Made by a program: the position numbers and the translations under genes | DNA from: Richelia sp. UBA3308 | GTDB lineage: Bacteria > Cyanobacteriota > Cyanobacteriia > Cyanobacteriales > Nostocaceae | Length of the DNA: 12,492 bases | Reading direction: 5' to 3' | Assembly: GCA_002361335.1 (NCBI GenBank) | Contig: DESS01000349.1 | Span: 1,253 to 13,744, forward strand | Notes under the pieces: generated by a model | Told to the model about the DNA's origin: nothing | What the model saw: only the letters and a program-made list of their open reading frames with translations | The model's database searches: none | In this document: positions 1-6,833 of the stretch, one piece after another | Position numbering within the stretch: position 1 is the stretch's first letter | Layout: every line of letters begins with the position of its first letter

Positions 1-498
1 ACCTGGGTAGGCTGGAGAGGGGCGCATCTTGATACAGAAACGGTATAAGTACTTACCAACCCAAATTTCTACGTTACAGATACTTCAAGTAAATTACCAA
101 AAAACGCAGTGATGATATATACAATATTGTTTTAAGTAGTTAATTCTAAATTCTAAATTCGGGCATTCTAAATTCTAAATTCGGGCATTCTAAATTCTAA
201 ATTCGGGCATTCGATTAGAAGATAGATATCAATAAACTCTATTGCTTGAAACAACATTTTCCGTAACGTGGCTGCTATACTTAAGCGTGATTCAATAGCA
301 CAAGTGGTAAAGCTATTAGCAACACCATAATGTGGCAAGCATTGCGCGATCGCTATGCTAGAATTACACCTGTTTTCGTCGCGTCAAACCTATTCCCTGG
401 ATCTAAAAATCGAAGGAATAGTTGAAATCGTGCGACGTAATGTGAGATAATGGTTATTTGTGTTATTATATCCTGCTTAGATTGTCGATCTAACTATT
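1..498. other. Non-coding region upstream of rpmG
   Basis: No convincing gene lies here. Frame 1 is open from base 1 to a TAA at 46-48 (tail reads GWRGAHLDTETV), so this could be the last 16 codons of an upstream plus-strand gene, but I do not recognise it. The region holds a tandem repeat (143-208), one HIP1 octamer (346-353) and the presumed rpmG promoter. A TATTAT at 464-469 could be a -10 box, but no good -35 is visible 17 bases upstream, so I do not call a promoter. A minus-strand stretch around 200-390 stays open for some 60 codons but resembles nothing and runs into the repeat. Confidence 0.6.
143..208. repeat. Three perfect tandem copies of a 22-bp repeat
   Basis: Copies lie at 143-164, 165-186 and 187-208. 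Each unit contains the 7-mer ATTCTAA followed by ATTCTAAATTCGGGC, and the first four bases (ATTC) of a fourth unit follow. The unit length is not a multiple of three and the repeat lies in non-coding DNA. Each unit is itself built from an internal ATTCTAA duplication. It resembles the short, copy-number-variable tandem repeats common in filamentous cyanobacterial spacers; no function is evident. Confidence 0.95.
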
Positions 499-693
499 AT
501 GGCTAAAAATAAAGGTGTCCGTATAATAGTGACACTGGAGTGTACAGAGTGTCGCAGTAACGCCAACAAGCGTTCGCCTGGAGTTTCTCGTTATACGAGT
601 ACTAAAAATCGTCGCAATACAACAAGTCGTTTAGAACTGAAAAAGTTCTGTACCCATTGCAATACCCATACAGTTCACAAGGAAATTAAGTAG
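499..693 (+). CDS. rpmG: 50S ribosomal protein L33 (bL33)
   Basis: Structural protein of the large ribosomal subunit, near the tRNA exit site. The 64-residue length is normal for cyanobacterial and plastid L33. Two CxxC pairs (C15/C18 and C51/C54) make this the zinc-binding form. The basic centre (RYTSTKNRRN) and the C-terminal stretch ending HTVHKEIK are typical of the family. The ATG at 499 has no clear Shine-Dalgarno sequence, but it gives the expected MAKNKGVR N-terminus. rpsR follows after only two bases, so the two are almost certainly co-transcribed, an arrangement conserved in cyanobacteria and many plastid genomes. Because it uses zinc, expression could respond to zinc supply in organisms that also carry a cysteine-free paralogue; no such paralogue or Zur-box is visible here. 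Confidence 0.97.
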   Translation: MAKNKGVRIIVTLECTECRSNANKRSPGVSRYTSTKNRRNTTSRLELKKFCTHCNTHTVHKEIK

Positions 694-695
694 AA

Positions 696-911
696 ATGGC
701 TTATTATCGTCGTCGTCTGTCTCCAATCAAACCAGGAGAACCCATAGATTATAAAGACGTGGATTTGTTGCGTAAATTTATTACCGAACGGGGTAAAATT
801 CTTCCACGTCGGATTACTGGATTAACAGCTCAGCAACAGCGAGATTTAACCGCATCAATCAAACGGGCGAGAATTTTGGCTTTATTGCCTTTTGTGAATG
901 CCGAAGGTTAA
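696..911 (+). CDS. rpsR: 30S ribosomal protein S18 (bS18)
   Basis: Small-subunit ribosomal protein that binds 16S rRNA in the platform next to S6. At 71 residues it is full length for the family. The signature is clear: DYKDVDLLRKFI at residues 18-29, then ILPRRITGL and the basic C-terminal helix IKRARILALLPFV. The ATG at 696 lies two bases after the rpmG stop codon. An AAGGA at 679-683, inside the end of rpmG, can serve as its ribosome binding site, which points to translational coupling. The exoribonuclease gene follows in the same direction after a 190-base spacer. Confidence 0.97.
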   Translation: MAYYRRRLSPIKPGEPIDYKDVDLLRKFITERGKILPRRITGLTAQQQRDLTASIKRARILALLPFVNAEG

Positions 912-922
912 ATAGAGATATT

Positions 923-983
923 TGGATTATCCATATATAAGCATAGTCAATAGACCAATATAGCTTTATTTATATGGATTCCA
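923..983. repeat. Imperfect inverted repeat after rpsR
   Basis: The left arm at 923-937 (TGGATTATCCATATA) and right arm at 971-983 (TATATGGATTCCA) can pair as CCATATA/TATATGG plus TGGA/TCCA, with a small internal loop between the two stems. It lies just past the rpsR stop and could be a weak terminator or a 3'-end hairpin for the rpmG-rpsR transcript. It is AT-rich and has no immediate U-run, so a strong intrinsic terminator is unlikely. Confidence 0.4.
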
Positions 984-1101
984 AAATCTAAAATTGATTT
1001 TTGTATTTTGTATTAAAACTGATTTGATTTTGGGAAAATATATTCTTATACTTAGTAATCCAAAATCTGAAAAAAGAAAATTTGAATAAAGTATAAGGCT
1101 T

Positions 1102-3147
1102 GTGGAAAAGGGGACCCTGGTAGAATTTAGAAATCAAGGCGATCGCCGTTTGGGTGTAGTAGAACGTCCAGACGGAAAAAGCCGTTGGATTGTTGTAGAT
1201 GAACGAGGACAATCCAGCAGTTTGGCACCAAGACAAATTAGCTACAAAATAGTCGGACAAACTTACAAGCCTTCAGAGATACCAGGTTTTCTGCAACAAG
1301 TAGAATCGTATTTAGATCCTTCGAGTTTAGAGGTGGCTTGGGAATTGTTTGCGGAGGATGGCACCTCTGTGACTCCGGAAGAAATGGCGAATTTGTTATT
1401 TTCGGCAAACTTACCACCTCAAGTTTATGCAGCCCATTGCTTGTTATCGGATGACAAAATATATTTCAAGCAAAAAGGCGACAGTTACGAACCCAGAAGT
1501 GCCAGTGCTGTAGCAGAGCGTCAGCACCAGTTAGAAGTAGAAGCTCTCAAAGCTAGAGGGCAGCAAGAATTTTTAGCAAGGGTACAGCAAGCCCTTAATG
1601 GTGAAGCTGTAGAATGGCAAAAGCACGATCGCCACAGACTTGAAGCCTTGGAAAAATATGCGGCATTACTCGCCGATGTGATGCGGGGTGGAGTAAATTA
1701 CGATTCCTTGGCTCGTGCTTATCCTCCACCGGCACAAGTTTTAGAAACAATGACGATGCTCGAACGCACTGCAACTCCTCAAGGAGCGTTTCAGTTACTC
1801 GTTGATTTGGGTTGGTGGAATCCAAATGAAAACTTGTTTCTACGTCGTTCCTCAATTCCGGTTCAATTTCCTACCAAGGTAATAGATGTGGCCCATCAAC
1901 GCTTAAGCAATCCTCCCCCAGATCCAGACCAAAACCGTTTAGATTTAACTCATCTCAAAGTTTATACTATTGATGATGAAACCACTACCGAAATTGATGA
2001 TGGTTTGAGTTGGGAAATGCTTCCCGATAATCGGGAAAGGCTATGGGTACATATTGCAGATCCAACACGATGGCTCGTACCTGAAGATGAATTAGATTTA
2101 GATGCGAGAAAGCGCGGTAGTACGGTTTATTTGCCTACGGGAATGGTTCCCATGTTCCCGGAAATATTGGCAACAGGACCTATGAGTTTAGTCCAAGGGG
2201 AAATTTGTTGTGCCTTAAGTTTCGGAATTATTTTAGATGAAACTGGTGGAGTAGGAGATTATAGCATTCATGCAAGTTTAATAAAACCCACCTATCGCCT
2301 TACTTACGAAGATGTAGACGATATTTTAGAATCTGGGGTACGAGAAGAACCAGAAATTGCAGCCCTTGGCAAATGGGCAAAGACACGCAAATCTTGGCGC
2401 TACCAGCAAGGAGCCATCAGCATTACCATGCCCGAGGCGATGATTAAGGTTAAAGATGATGAAGTTAACATCGATTTGTTAGATGATTCTTATTCCCGAC
2501 AATTAGTAGCCGAAATGATGATTCTTGCCGGTGAAGTTGCAGCTCGTTATGGTAAAACTCATAACATTCCCTTGCCTTTTCGCGGTCAGCCGCAACCAGA
2601 ATTACCACCGGAAGAAGAATTGCTGCTATTACCCGCAGGCTTCGTCCGTGCTTGTGCCATGCGTCGCTGTATGCCAAAAAGCGAAATGAGTATTAATCCA
2701 TTGCGCCATGCCGGTTTAGGATTAGAAACTTACACACAAGCTACTTCTCCCATTCGTCGCTACAGCGATTTACTTACCCACTTTCAGCTGAAAGCCCATC
2801 TTCGAGGTCAAACTCCTCCCTTCTCCGCTGAAGAACTGAAAGAAGTAATGATGAATGTTACAAGTATCACTCAGGAAGTTGTAATGGTAGAACGGCAAAC
2901 CAATAGATATTGGGCATTAGAATACCTCCGCCGTCATTTAGATAAAGCTTGGAATACAACCGTTTTAATGTGGTTGAGGGAAGATAGTAATTTAGCACTA
3001 ATTTTGTTAGAAGATTTAGGTTTGCAGTTACCTATGTTCTTTAAACGGGCTGTGAATTTAGGTGAAGAAATTTTAGTCAAAGTTATTCATGCAGATCCTC
3101 AAAAAGATATAATTCAGTTCCAAGAGATTGTTTATCAAGAAGCTTAA
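1102..3147 (+). CDS. RNase II/R-family 3'-5' exoribonuclease (RNB domain)
   Basis: Degrades RNA processively from the 3' end, for mRNA turnover and rRNA maturation in the cytoplasm. The 681 residues comprise an N-terminal region of about 285 residues, the RNB catalytic domain (about 286-590) and a short C-terminal tail that could be a degenerate S1 barrel. The catalytic motif is TIDDETTTEIDDG with D291, D299 and D300; the aspartate equivalent to E. coli RNase II D207 is glutamate (E297). The second hallmark, ATSPIRRYSDLLTH, is at 547-560 and includes the conserved arginine. The GTG at 1102 is the only reasonable start: an in-frame TAA lies at 1087-1089, and AAGG at 1095-1098 precedes it closely. 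The N-terminus MEKGTLVEF and the position after rpmG-rpsR fit the cyanobacterial enzyme variously named Rnb, Rnr or VacB; I cannot choose between the symbols. Confidence 0.93.
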   Translation: MEKGTLVEFRNQGDRRLGVVERPDGKSRWIVVDERGQSSSLAPRQISYKIVGQTYKPSEIPGFLQQVESYLDPSSLEVAWELFAEDGTSVTPEEMANLLFSANLPPQVYAAHCLLSDDKIYFKQKGDSYEPRSASAVAERQHQLEVEALKARGQQEFLARVQQALNGEAVEWQKHDRHRLEALEKYAALLADVMRGGVNYDSLARAYPPPAQVLETMTMLERTATPQGAFQLLVDLGWWNPNENLFLRRSSIPVQFPTKVIDVAHQRLSNPPPDPDQNRLDLTHLKVYTIDDETTTEIDDGLSWEMLPDNRERLWVHIADPTRWLVPEDELDLDARKRGSTVYLPTGMVPMFPEILATGPMSLVQGEICCALSFGIILDETGGVGDYSIHASLIKPTYRLTYEDVDDILESGVREEPEIAALGKWAKTRKSWRYQQGAISITMPEAMIKVKDDEVNIDLLDDSYSRQLVAEMMILAGEVAARYGKTHNIPLPFRGQPQPELPPEEELLLLPAGFVRACAMRRCMPKSEMSINPLRHAGLGLETYTQATSPIRRYSDLLTHFQLKAHLRGQTPPFSAEELKEVMMNVTSITQEVVMVERQTNRYWALEYLRRHLDKAWNTTVLMWLREDSNLALILLEDLGLQLPMFFKRAVNLGEEILVKVIHADPQKDIIQFQEIVYQEA

Positions 3148-3152
3148 TAGTT

Positions 3153-3183
3153 GGGCCGAAAGGGCATGGGGCCGAAAGGGCAT
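3153..3183. repeat. Two direct copies of GGGCCGAAAGGGCAT
   Basis: The 15-mer occurs at 3153-3167 and 3169-3183, separated by one G, directly after the exoribonuclease stop codon. Each copy can form only a tiny GCC/GGC stem, so it is more likely a low-copy repeat than a terminator. Confidence 0.85.
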
Positions 3184-3204
3184 TGATAATTGTTTTAATA
3201 TGTA

Positions 3205-3270
3205 GGGTGTGTTACGGCTACGATAAATTATCGGTAATAACGAAAAAATAAATACTGCCGTCAGGCACCA
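3205..3270. repeat. Imperfect inverted-repeat element
   Basis: GGTGTGTTACGG at 3206-3217 pairs imperfectly (about 9 of 12) with CCGTCAGGCACC at 3258-3269, and a smaller palindrome CGATAAATTATCG sits inside at 3221-3233. A stretch beginning GTAGGGTGTGTTACGG resembles a family of dispersed palindromic repeats that I recall from cyanobacterial spacers; membership is inferred, not verified. It may be a decayed, non-coding mobile repeat. Confidence 0.45.
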
Positions 3271-3283
3271 TCAACAATAACTG

Positions 3284-3355
3284 GATAATTAATAATTATT
3301 GATTGATAATTGTTTTAATTAGATAATTAATAATTATTGATTGATAACTGTCTTA
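3284..3355. repeat. 34-bp direct repeat ending at the start codon of the LeuA-like gene
   Basis: Copies at 3284-3317 and 3322-3355 (period 38) share 32 of 34 bases, the first 26 being identical. The second copy ends on the A of the ATG at 3355. An 18-bp piece (ATTGATAATTGTTTTAAT) also occurs at 3182-3199 and again at 3302-3319. The DNA is very AT-rich. It occupies the place where the gene's ribosome binding site would be, and no Shine-Dalgarno motif is visible. Confidence 0.9.
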
Positions 3356-4182
3356 TGAATAAAGTTATTATCTTTGACACGACAATGCGAGATGGCGAAT
3401 TAATGCCCGGTGTCAAATTTAGTTTACATGAAAAAATTGAACTTGCTAAATTATTAGAAGAAATCGGAGTAGATCTAATTGAAGTAGGTTATCCAGCAAA
3501 TTCCTTTTCAGATTTTGATGATGTATTCAAGGTATCTCAAATAATTAATGATTCTACAATTTGTGGATTAGCAGGTGGAAAAAAATCAGAAATTATTAGT
3601 GTTGCAGAAGCGATAAAGCCAGCTAAAAGAGGTAGAATTCATACTTATAATAATGTCAATTTAAAGAATAAAAGTCAAAATCGATTAGAACAAGAATTAG
3701 CAAGTATTAAAGATCATGTATCCCTGGCACGAAATTATTGTGGGGAAGTTGAATGGAGTGCTTTTGATGCGCCTAGAAGCGAACCCGATTTTTTATGTAA
3801 AACGATTGAAACGGCAATTAATAGTGGCGCTACAACTATTAGTATTCCCGATAGTTTGGGTTTGTCATCACCGCAAGAATTTTCTCAACTTCTAGAAATG
3901 ATTTTTAATCGAGTAGCGAATATTGATAAAGTAACAGTTTCCGTTCATTGTCACAATGATTTAGGTAAAGCGGTAGAAAACTCTTTGATCTCTTTAAATT
4001 ATGGCGCTAGGCAAATAGAATGTGCAATTAACGGTTTAGGTGCTAGGAAAGGTAATGCTGATTTCGCAGCAGTTGTAGCGGAAATCAAGAATTTAGAAAA
4101 TTATCAAATTGGTATTGATACTTCGTTAATTAGTAAAACTTCAGATTTGGTTGCTCAAATTACTGGAATTAATAGCCAATAG
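3355..4182 (+). CDS. Single-domain 2-isopropylmalate synthase-like (HMGL/DRE-TIM) enzyme
   Basis: A member of the DRE-TIM metallolyase family, whose enzymes join an acyl-CoA to a 2-oxo acid (LeuA, homocitrate synthase) or cleave such products. The 275 residues cover only the TIM barrel. Visible are DTTMRDGEL (8-16, with R12 and D13), DAPRSEPDFL (138-147), SIPDSLG (163-169), the metal-binding HCHND (198-202) and NGLGARKGN (226-234). The glutamine of the usual RDGEQ motif is leucine (L16). The linker and regulatory LeuA dimer domain of the roughly 510-residue enzyme are absent, and it is also shorter than NifV (about 380). ATG 3355 is preferred to the TTG at 3337, because DTT then sits close to the N-terminus as in the family. 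The substrate is unknown: a specialised-metabolism role (for example a homophenylalanine-type chain extension) is possible but unproven. It is not in an obvious operon. Confidence 0.85.
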   Translation: MNKVIIFDTTMRDGELMPGVKFSLHEKIELAKLLEEIGVDLIEVGYPANSFSDFDDVFKVSQIINDSTICGLAGGKKSEIISVAEAIKPAKRGRIHTYNNVNLKNKSQNRLEQELASIKDHVSLARNYCGEVEWSAFDAPRSEPDFLCKTIETAINSGATTISIPDSLGLSSPQEFSQLLEMIFNRVANIDKVTVSVHCHNDLGKAVENSLISLNYGARQIECAINGLGARKGNADFAAVVAEIKNLENYQIGIDTSLISKTSDLVAQITGINSQ

Positions 4183-4305
4183 GCAAGAGGGTGTTACCAA
4201 TGTTTACGTTTATTAACATAGTGAGATTTTTCTTCGCCAAATTACTTAAATATAAGTAAAAATCAAATACTATTATTGTTGTTTATATTATCTGTGTCTA
4301 AGTGG

Positions 4306-4566
4306 CTAATTATTGGCGATAAGCCCAGGGGCATGGGAAGAGCGATCGCCCTTAGACACCACTGTAAGTCCCCCGTGATAGTTGAGTAACTTGGAGTCAT
4401 CTTTGCCAATTTCAGCCAGACGAACTTGCCAATCGGAAACTTCTTCGTAGCTCATGTGATGAGTATCACAACTAGCCGTCCAAAACTCTCCGACAACAGA
4501 AGGATCTTCAATCCGTAAAAGACCAGATTTGGTTAAATAGTCCCATTGGGGTGTTCCTGGTATGGG
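4306..4566 (-). pseudogene. C-terminal remnant of a probable radical SAM protein
   Basis: Reading from 4566 down to the TAG at 4306-4308, one frame stays open for 86 codons. It starts PIPGTPQWDYLTKSGLL and continues with EFWTASCDTHHMSYEEV and NYHGGLTVVSKG. The PGTPxW motif followed by a loop and a charged tail is how many B12-binding radical SAM enzymes end after their barrel. No start codon, CxxxCxxC cluster motif or B12 domain precedes it; instead a methyltransferase fragment in another frame abuts it. I read it as the surviving tail of a deleted gene. The family assignment rests on one short motif and remembered resemblance, so it is moderate at best. Confidence 0.5.
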
Positions 4567-4781
4567 AGCGCAGTATAAACATTCTTTTCCTCAGCCTGCT
4601 CGAGCATTTCGGTTGATATATCCATCGCCTCTAGATGAGTGTAGCCGTACTGATATAGAATATTTCCGAGCAAACCCGTGCCAGCACCAGCGTCCAAAAT
4701 CTTAGCATCTTGGGAGACCAACCTAAGCAATACCTCCGCTATCTTTTGGGGAGCTATATAGTTGCAATTTGCTATAATGCT
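4567..4781 (-). pseudogene. N-proximal remnant of a class I SAM-dependent methyltransferase
   Basis: On the minus strand the frame is open from after a TAA at 4782-4784. It encodes NYIAPQKIAEVLLRLV, then the SAM-binding motif I KILDAGAGTGLLG, then LEAMDISTEMLEQAEEKNVY. This is the start of a Rossmann-fold methyltransferase: motif I with GxGxG, and the acidic end of strand 2 (MDIS). Some 100 or more residues that should follow are missing. The homology stops at about KNVYTAL and the frame ends at a TAA at 4533-4535, after reading out of frame through the radical SAM remnant. The natural N-terminus is also lost: only about 12 codons lie between the upstream stop and the conserved YIAP. It is therefore broken at both ends. 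Confidence 0.7.
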
Positions 4782-4892
4782 TTAATAATTCTTGATTATT
4801 TTGAGAATTATATAACTTCTGTTGTCTATCTTCTATATTCATGTCTTTCCTTGGTGATAATTGTGGGCATTTATTTAGTGATAGAATCGTAA
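4755..4892 (+). other. Possible remnant of a membrane-protein C-terminus
   Basis: From about 4755 the plus strand is open to a TAA at 4890-4892 and encodes a very hydrophobic tail with two possible membrane segments (around LIILDYF and SCLSLVIIVGIYLVI). Upstream the same frame runs antisense through the methyltransferase remnant, so there is no native start. AT-rich DNA often gives hydrophobic frames by chance, so this is only a candidate gene scrap next to a deletion scar. Confidence 0.18.
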
Positions 4893-4961
4893 ACTGAGAA
4901 AAAAATCTTTCAATATACAGGTTTTAGAATAACGTAAGACATTTATTGGAGCAAATTAGAA

Positions 4962-5459
4962 ATGATGAAACCCAATCCTATCACCCCGAAACCCGGTCAA
5001 GAATCAGTTTGGGACTATCCCCGTCCTGCGATTTTGCAAGATACTAATAAACATCTGAAGGTGATTTGTAACGGTATTGTTTTGGCAGAAACAAATAAAG
5101 GTAAAAGAGTTTTAGAAACTAGCCATCCTCCCACTTATTATTTTCCCCCAGAAGACATTAAATTAGAACATTTAATTGAAACACCTAGAAAAATTTCATG
5201 TGAATGGAAAGGTCGATATCAATATTATGATGTCAAAATTGGTGATAAGTATATACAATATGCTGCTTGGCGATATTTTGAACCGACTCCTGATTTTGTC
5301 ACGATTCAAACATACTATAGTTTTTCGGCTAGATTAATGGATGCTTGTTATGTCAATGATGAGTTAGTAACGCCTCAATCAGGTGATTTTTACGCGGGAT
5401 GGATTACTGCTGATATTGTGGGACCATTTAAAGGTGAACCCGGTACATGGGGATGGTAA
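4962..5459 (+). CDS. DUF427 domain protein
   Basis: A 165-residue soluble protein of the DUF427 family (Pfam PF04248, named after a loose resemblance to nucleotidyltransferases). Its biochemical role is unknown to me. Family marks are ESVWDYPRP near residue 14, the strongly conserved VLETSHPPTYYFPPED in the middle and CEWKG about 25 residues later. There is no signal peptide or membrane segment. Two adjacent ATGs (4962 and 4965) are possible; GGAG at 4948-4951 fits both. It is the first gene of a tight cluster: its TAA ends three bases before the MurL-like gene, so the two are almost surely translated together. Its own promoter must lie in 4893-4961, where a TAGAAT at 4925-4930 is a weak -10 candidate. 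Confidence 0.9.
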   Translation: MMKPNPITPKPGQESVWDYPRPAILQDTNKHLKVICNGIVLAETNKGKRVLETSHPPTYYFPPEDIKLEHLIETPRKISCEWKGRYQYYDVKIGDKYIQYAAWRYFEPTPDFVTIQTYYSFSARLMDACYVNDELVTPQSGDFYAGWITADIVGPFKGEPGTWGW

Positions 5460-5462
5460 CGA

Positions 5463-6818
5463 ATGAAAATTGAAGTAGTAAAAATAGATGATTTAACAGT
5501 TCACGAACATCATTTAGATATTATTTATAGTGCTGATAAGTTCAAATTTTCTACCAAAGTTTTTTATCACGATCTCTCCTTTTCATATCTAAAAGAAAAA
5601 TATTCACAACAAGTAATACAGCGAATAGTAGCCCATATTGCCTTGTTTGAAGGGATGAAATTATGTTCTTTATTTCCCAAATATTATGATATTTCAGAAA
5701 TAGCCGAATATTTAGAAAAACCTGTTTTAGATTTATTTGTCAAAATATATCAAGGAGTATTTGCTCAACATTGGTATGAGAATCAGGTAACAGATTATCA
5801 ACAACCAGAAATTATTTTTTCAGGAAGTTTAGGAGATAGTAATCCTGTTGCTATGTTGGGAGATAATCATACTATTCTTGCTGGTTGTGGCGGGGGTAAA
5901 GATAGTATTGTAGCCCTGAAAATGCTAGAAGAAGCAGATATTCCCTTTGCTTCAATGCAATACTCCCACACTGTTTATGGAAAAGCTGATATCCAACATA
6001 ATTTAATTGCTGGAGTTTTAGAACACGTCACTCCTATTAAAAAGCATAAAATATCGATTTTCGATGATTTTATTGACTTTCCTTTTCTGAAATTATATTT
6101 TCCGGAAAATTCCGGAATTACAGTTCCAGAAACACCAGTTTCTATTTTTGAATCCCTACCGATAATGCTGAGTGAGGGATACAACTATTTGTGTTTAGCT
6201 CATGAAAAAAGCGCTAACACAGGAAATTTATTCTGGGACAAATTAGGTAAAGAAGTAAATCATCAATGGGGTAAAGGACATGAAGCTGAAACATTAATGA
6301 ATAATTTCATTCAAGATCATCTTTTATATAATTTTACCTATTTTAGTATATTGCAGCCGATTTATGACTTTCGGATATTCAAACATCTTGCCAAGTATCC
6401 TGAAGTATTACCGAAAATTCATTCTTGTAATATTCAAAAACCTTGGTGTAAGAAATGTCCGAAATGTGCTTATGTTTGGTTGGGTTTAATGGCTACATTT
6501 GAACCAGAATCTGTAAATGCAGTATTTCAGAAAAATTTATTTGACGATCAAGATTTAATCCCAACTTTCCAACAAATGCTAGGACTTTCAGAGCATACTC
6601 CATTTGAATGTATTGGAGAAATTGACGAAAGTCGTTTAGCAATGAAAAAATGTTTAGAGAAGGGCTTATCAGGTAAAGCTCTTGATATTTTTAAACAAAA
6701 AGTATTATTTGACAGTTCCATTGATTGGCAACATATAGAAGAAAAATATAATCGAGTTTATACAGCCGAACACACTATTCCCGATTGGATATTTAAGAAG
6801 ATTGAAAAACAATTATAA
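5463..6818 (+). CDS. MurL-like PP-loop ATP-dependent epimerase family protein
   Basis: The 451 residues match the layout of MurL, the ATP-dependent enzyme that epimerises the terminal L-Glu of UDP-MurNAc-L-Ala-L-Glu in Xanthomonas. Seen directly: an N-terminal domain, a PP-loop GCGGGKDS (141-148) for ATP, AHEKSANTGN (246-255), VNHQWGKGHEAE (265-276), and HSCN plus WCKKCPKC (320-335, with C322, C329, C332, C335), the last of which may bind a metal. These blocks occur in the same order in MurL. There is no membrane segment. Known for the family: MurL works with MurD2. Inferred: a cyanobacterium should make D-Glu by racemase MurI, so this copy may act on another peptide or amino acid. The ATG lies three bases after the DUF427 stop, with GGGGA at 5449-5453 as a likely ribosome binding site; the DUF952 gene follows after 15 bases. 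Confidence 0.82.
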   Translation: MKIEVVKIDDLTVHEHHLDIIYSADKFKFSTKVFYHDLSFSYLKEKYSQQVIQRIVAHIALFEGMKLCSLFPKYYDISEIAEYLEKPVLDLFVKIYQGVFAQHWYENQVTDYQQPEIIFSGSLGDSNPVAMLGDNHTILAGCGGGKDSIVALKMLEEADIPFASMQYSHTVYGKADIQHNLIAGVLEHVTPIKKHKISIFDDFIDFPFLKLYFPENSGITVPETPVSIFESLPIMLSEGYNYLCLAHEKSANTGNLFWDKLGKEVNHQWGKGHEAETLMNNFIQDHLLYNFTYFSILQPIYDFRIFKHLAKYPEVLPKIHSCNIQKPWCKKCPKCAYVWLGLMATFEPESVNAVFQKNLFDDQDLIPTFQQMLGLSEHTPFECIGEIDESRLAMKKCLEKGLSGKALDIFKQKVLFDSSIDWQHIEEKYNRVYTAEHTIPDWIFKKIEKQL

Positions 6819-6833
6819 AAATCAAATACGGAA

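Noticed and set aside
143..208. CRISPR array
   Set aside because: The repeats are in direct contact with no spacers and have a simple internal duplication.
200..390. Minus-strand open stretch of about 60 codons
   Set aside because: No recognisable protein, and its end reads into the 22-bp repeat whose length is not a multiple of three.
988..1260. Minus-strand 90-codon open frame
   Set aside because: It overlaps the 5' end of the exoribonuclease gene, is low-complexity Phe/Tyr-rich and resembles no family.
1595..1855. Minus-strand open frame inside the exoribonuclease gene
   Set aside because: Fully inside a well-supported RNB gene; antisense shadow without a domain.
3337..3354. TTG at 3337 as the start of the LeuA-like gene
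   Set aside because: It lies inside the repeat and adds six residues not expected in the family; the ATG at 3355 places the DTT motif at the usual distance.
3355..4182. Homocitrate synthase NifV
   Set aside because: Too short, no nif genes nearby, and the DAPRSEPDFL and NGLGARKGN blocks are closer to LeuA.
4710..4892. 60-codon plus-strand open frame as an intact gene
   Set aside because: Its first third is antisense to the methyltransferase motif I region, so it cannot be a native intact gene; only the hydrophobic tail is noted.
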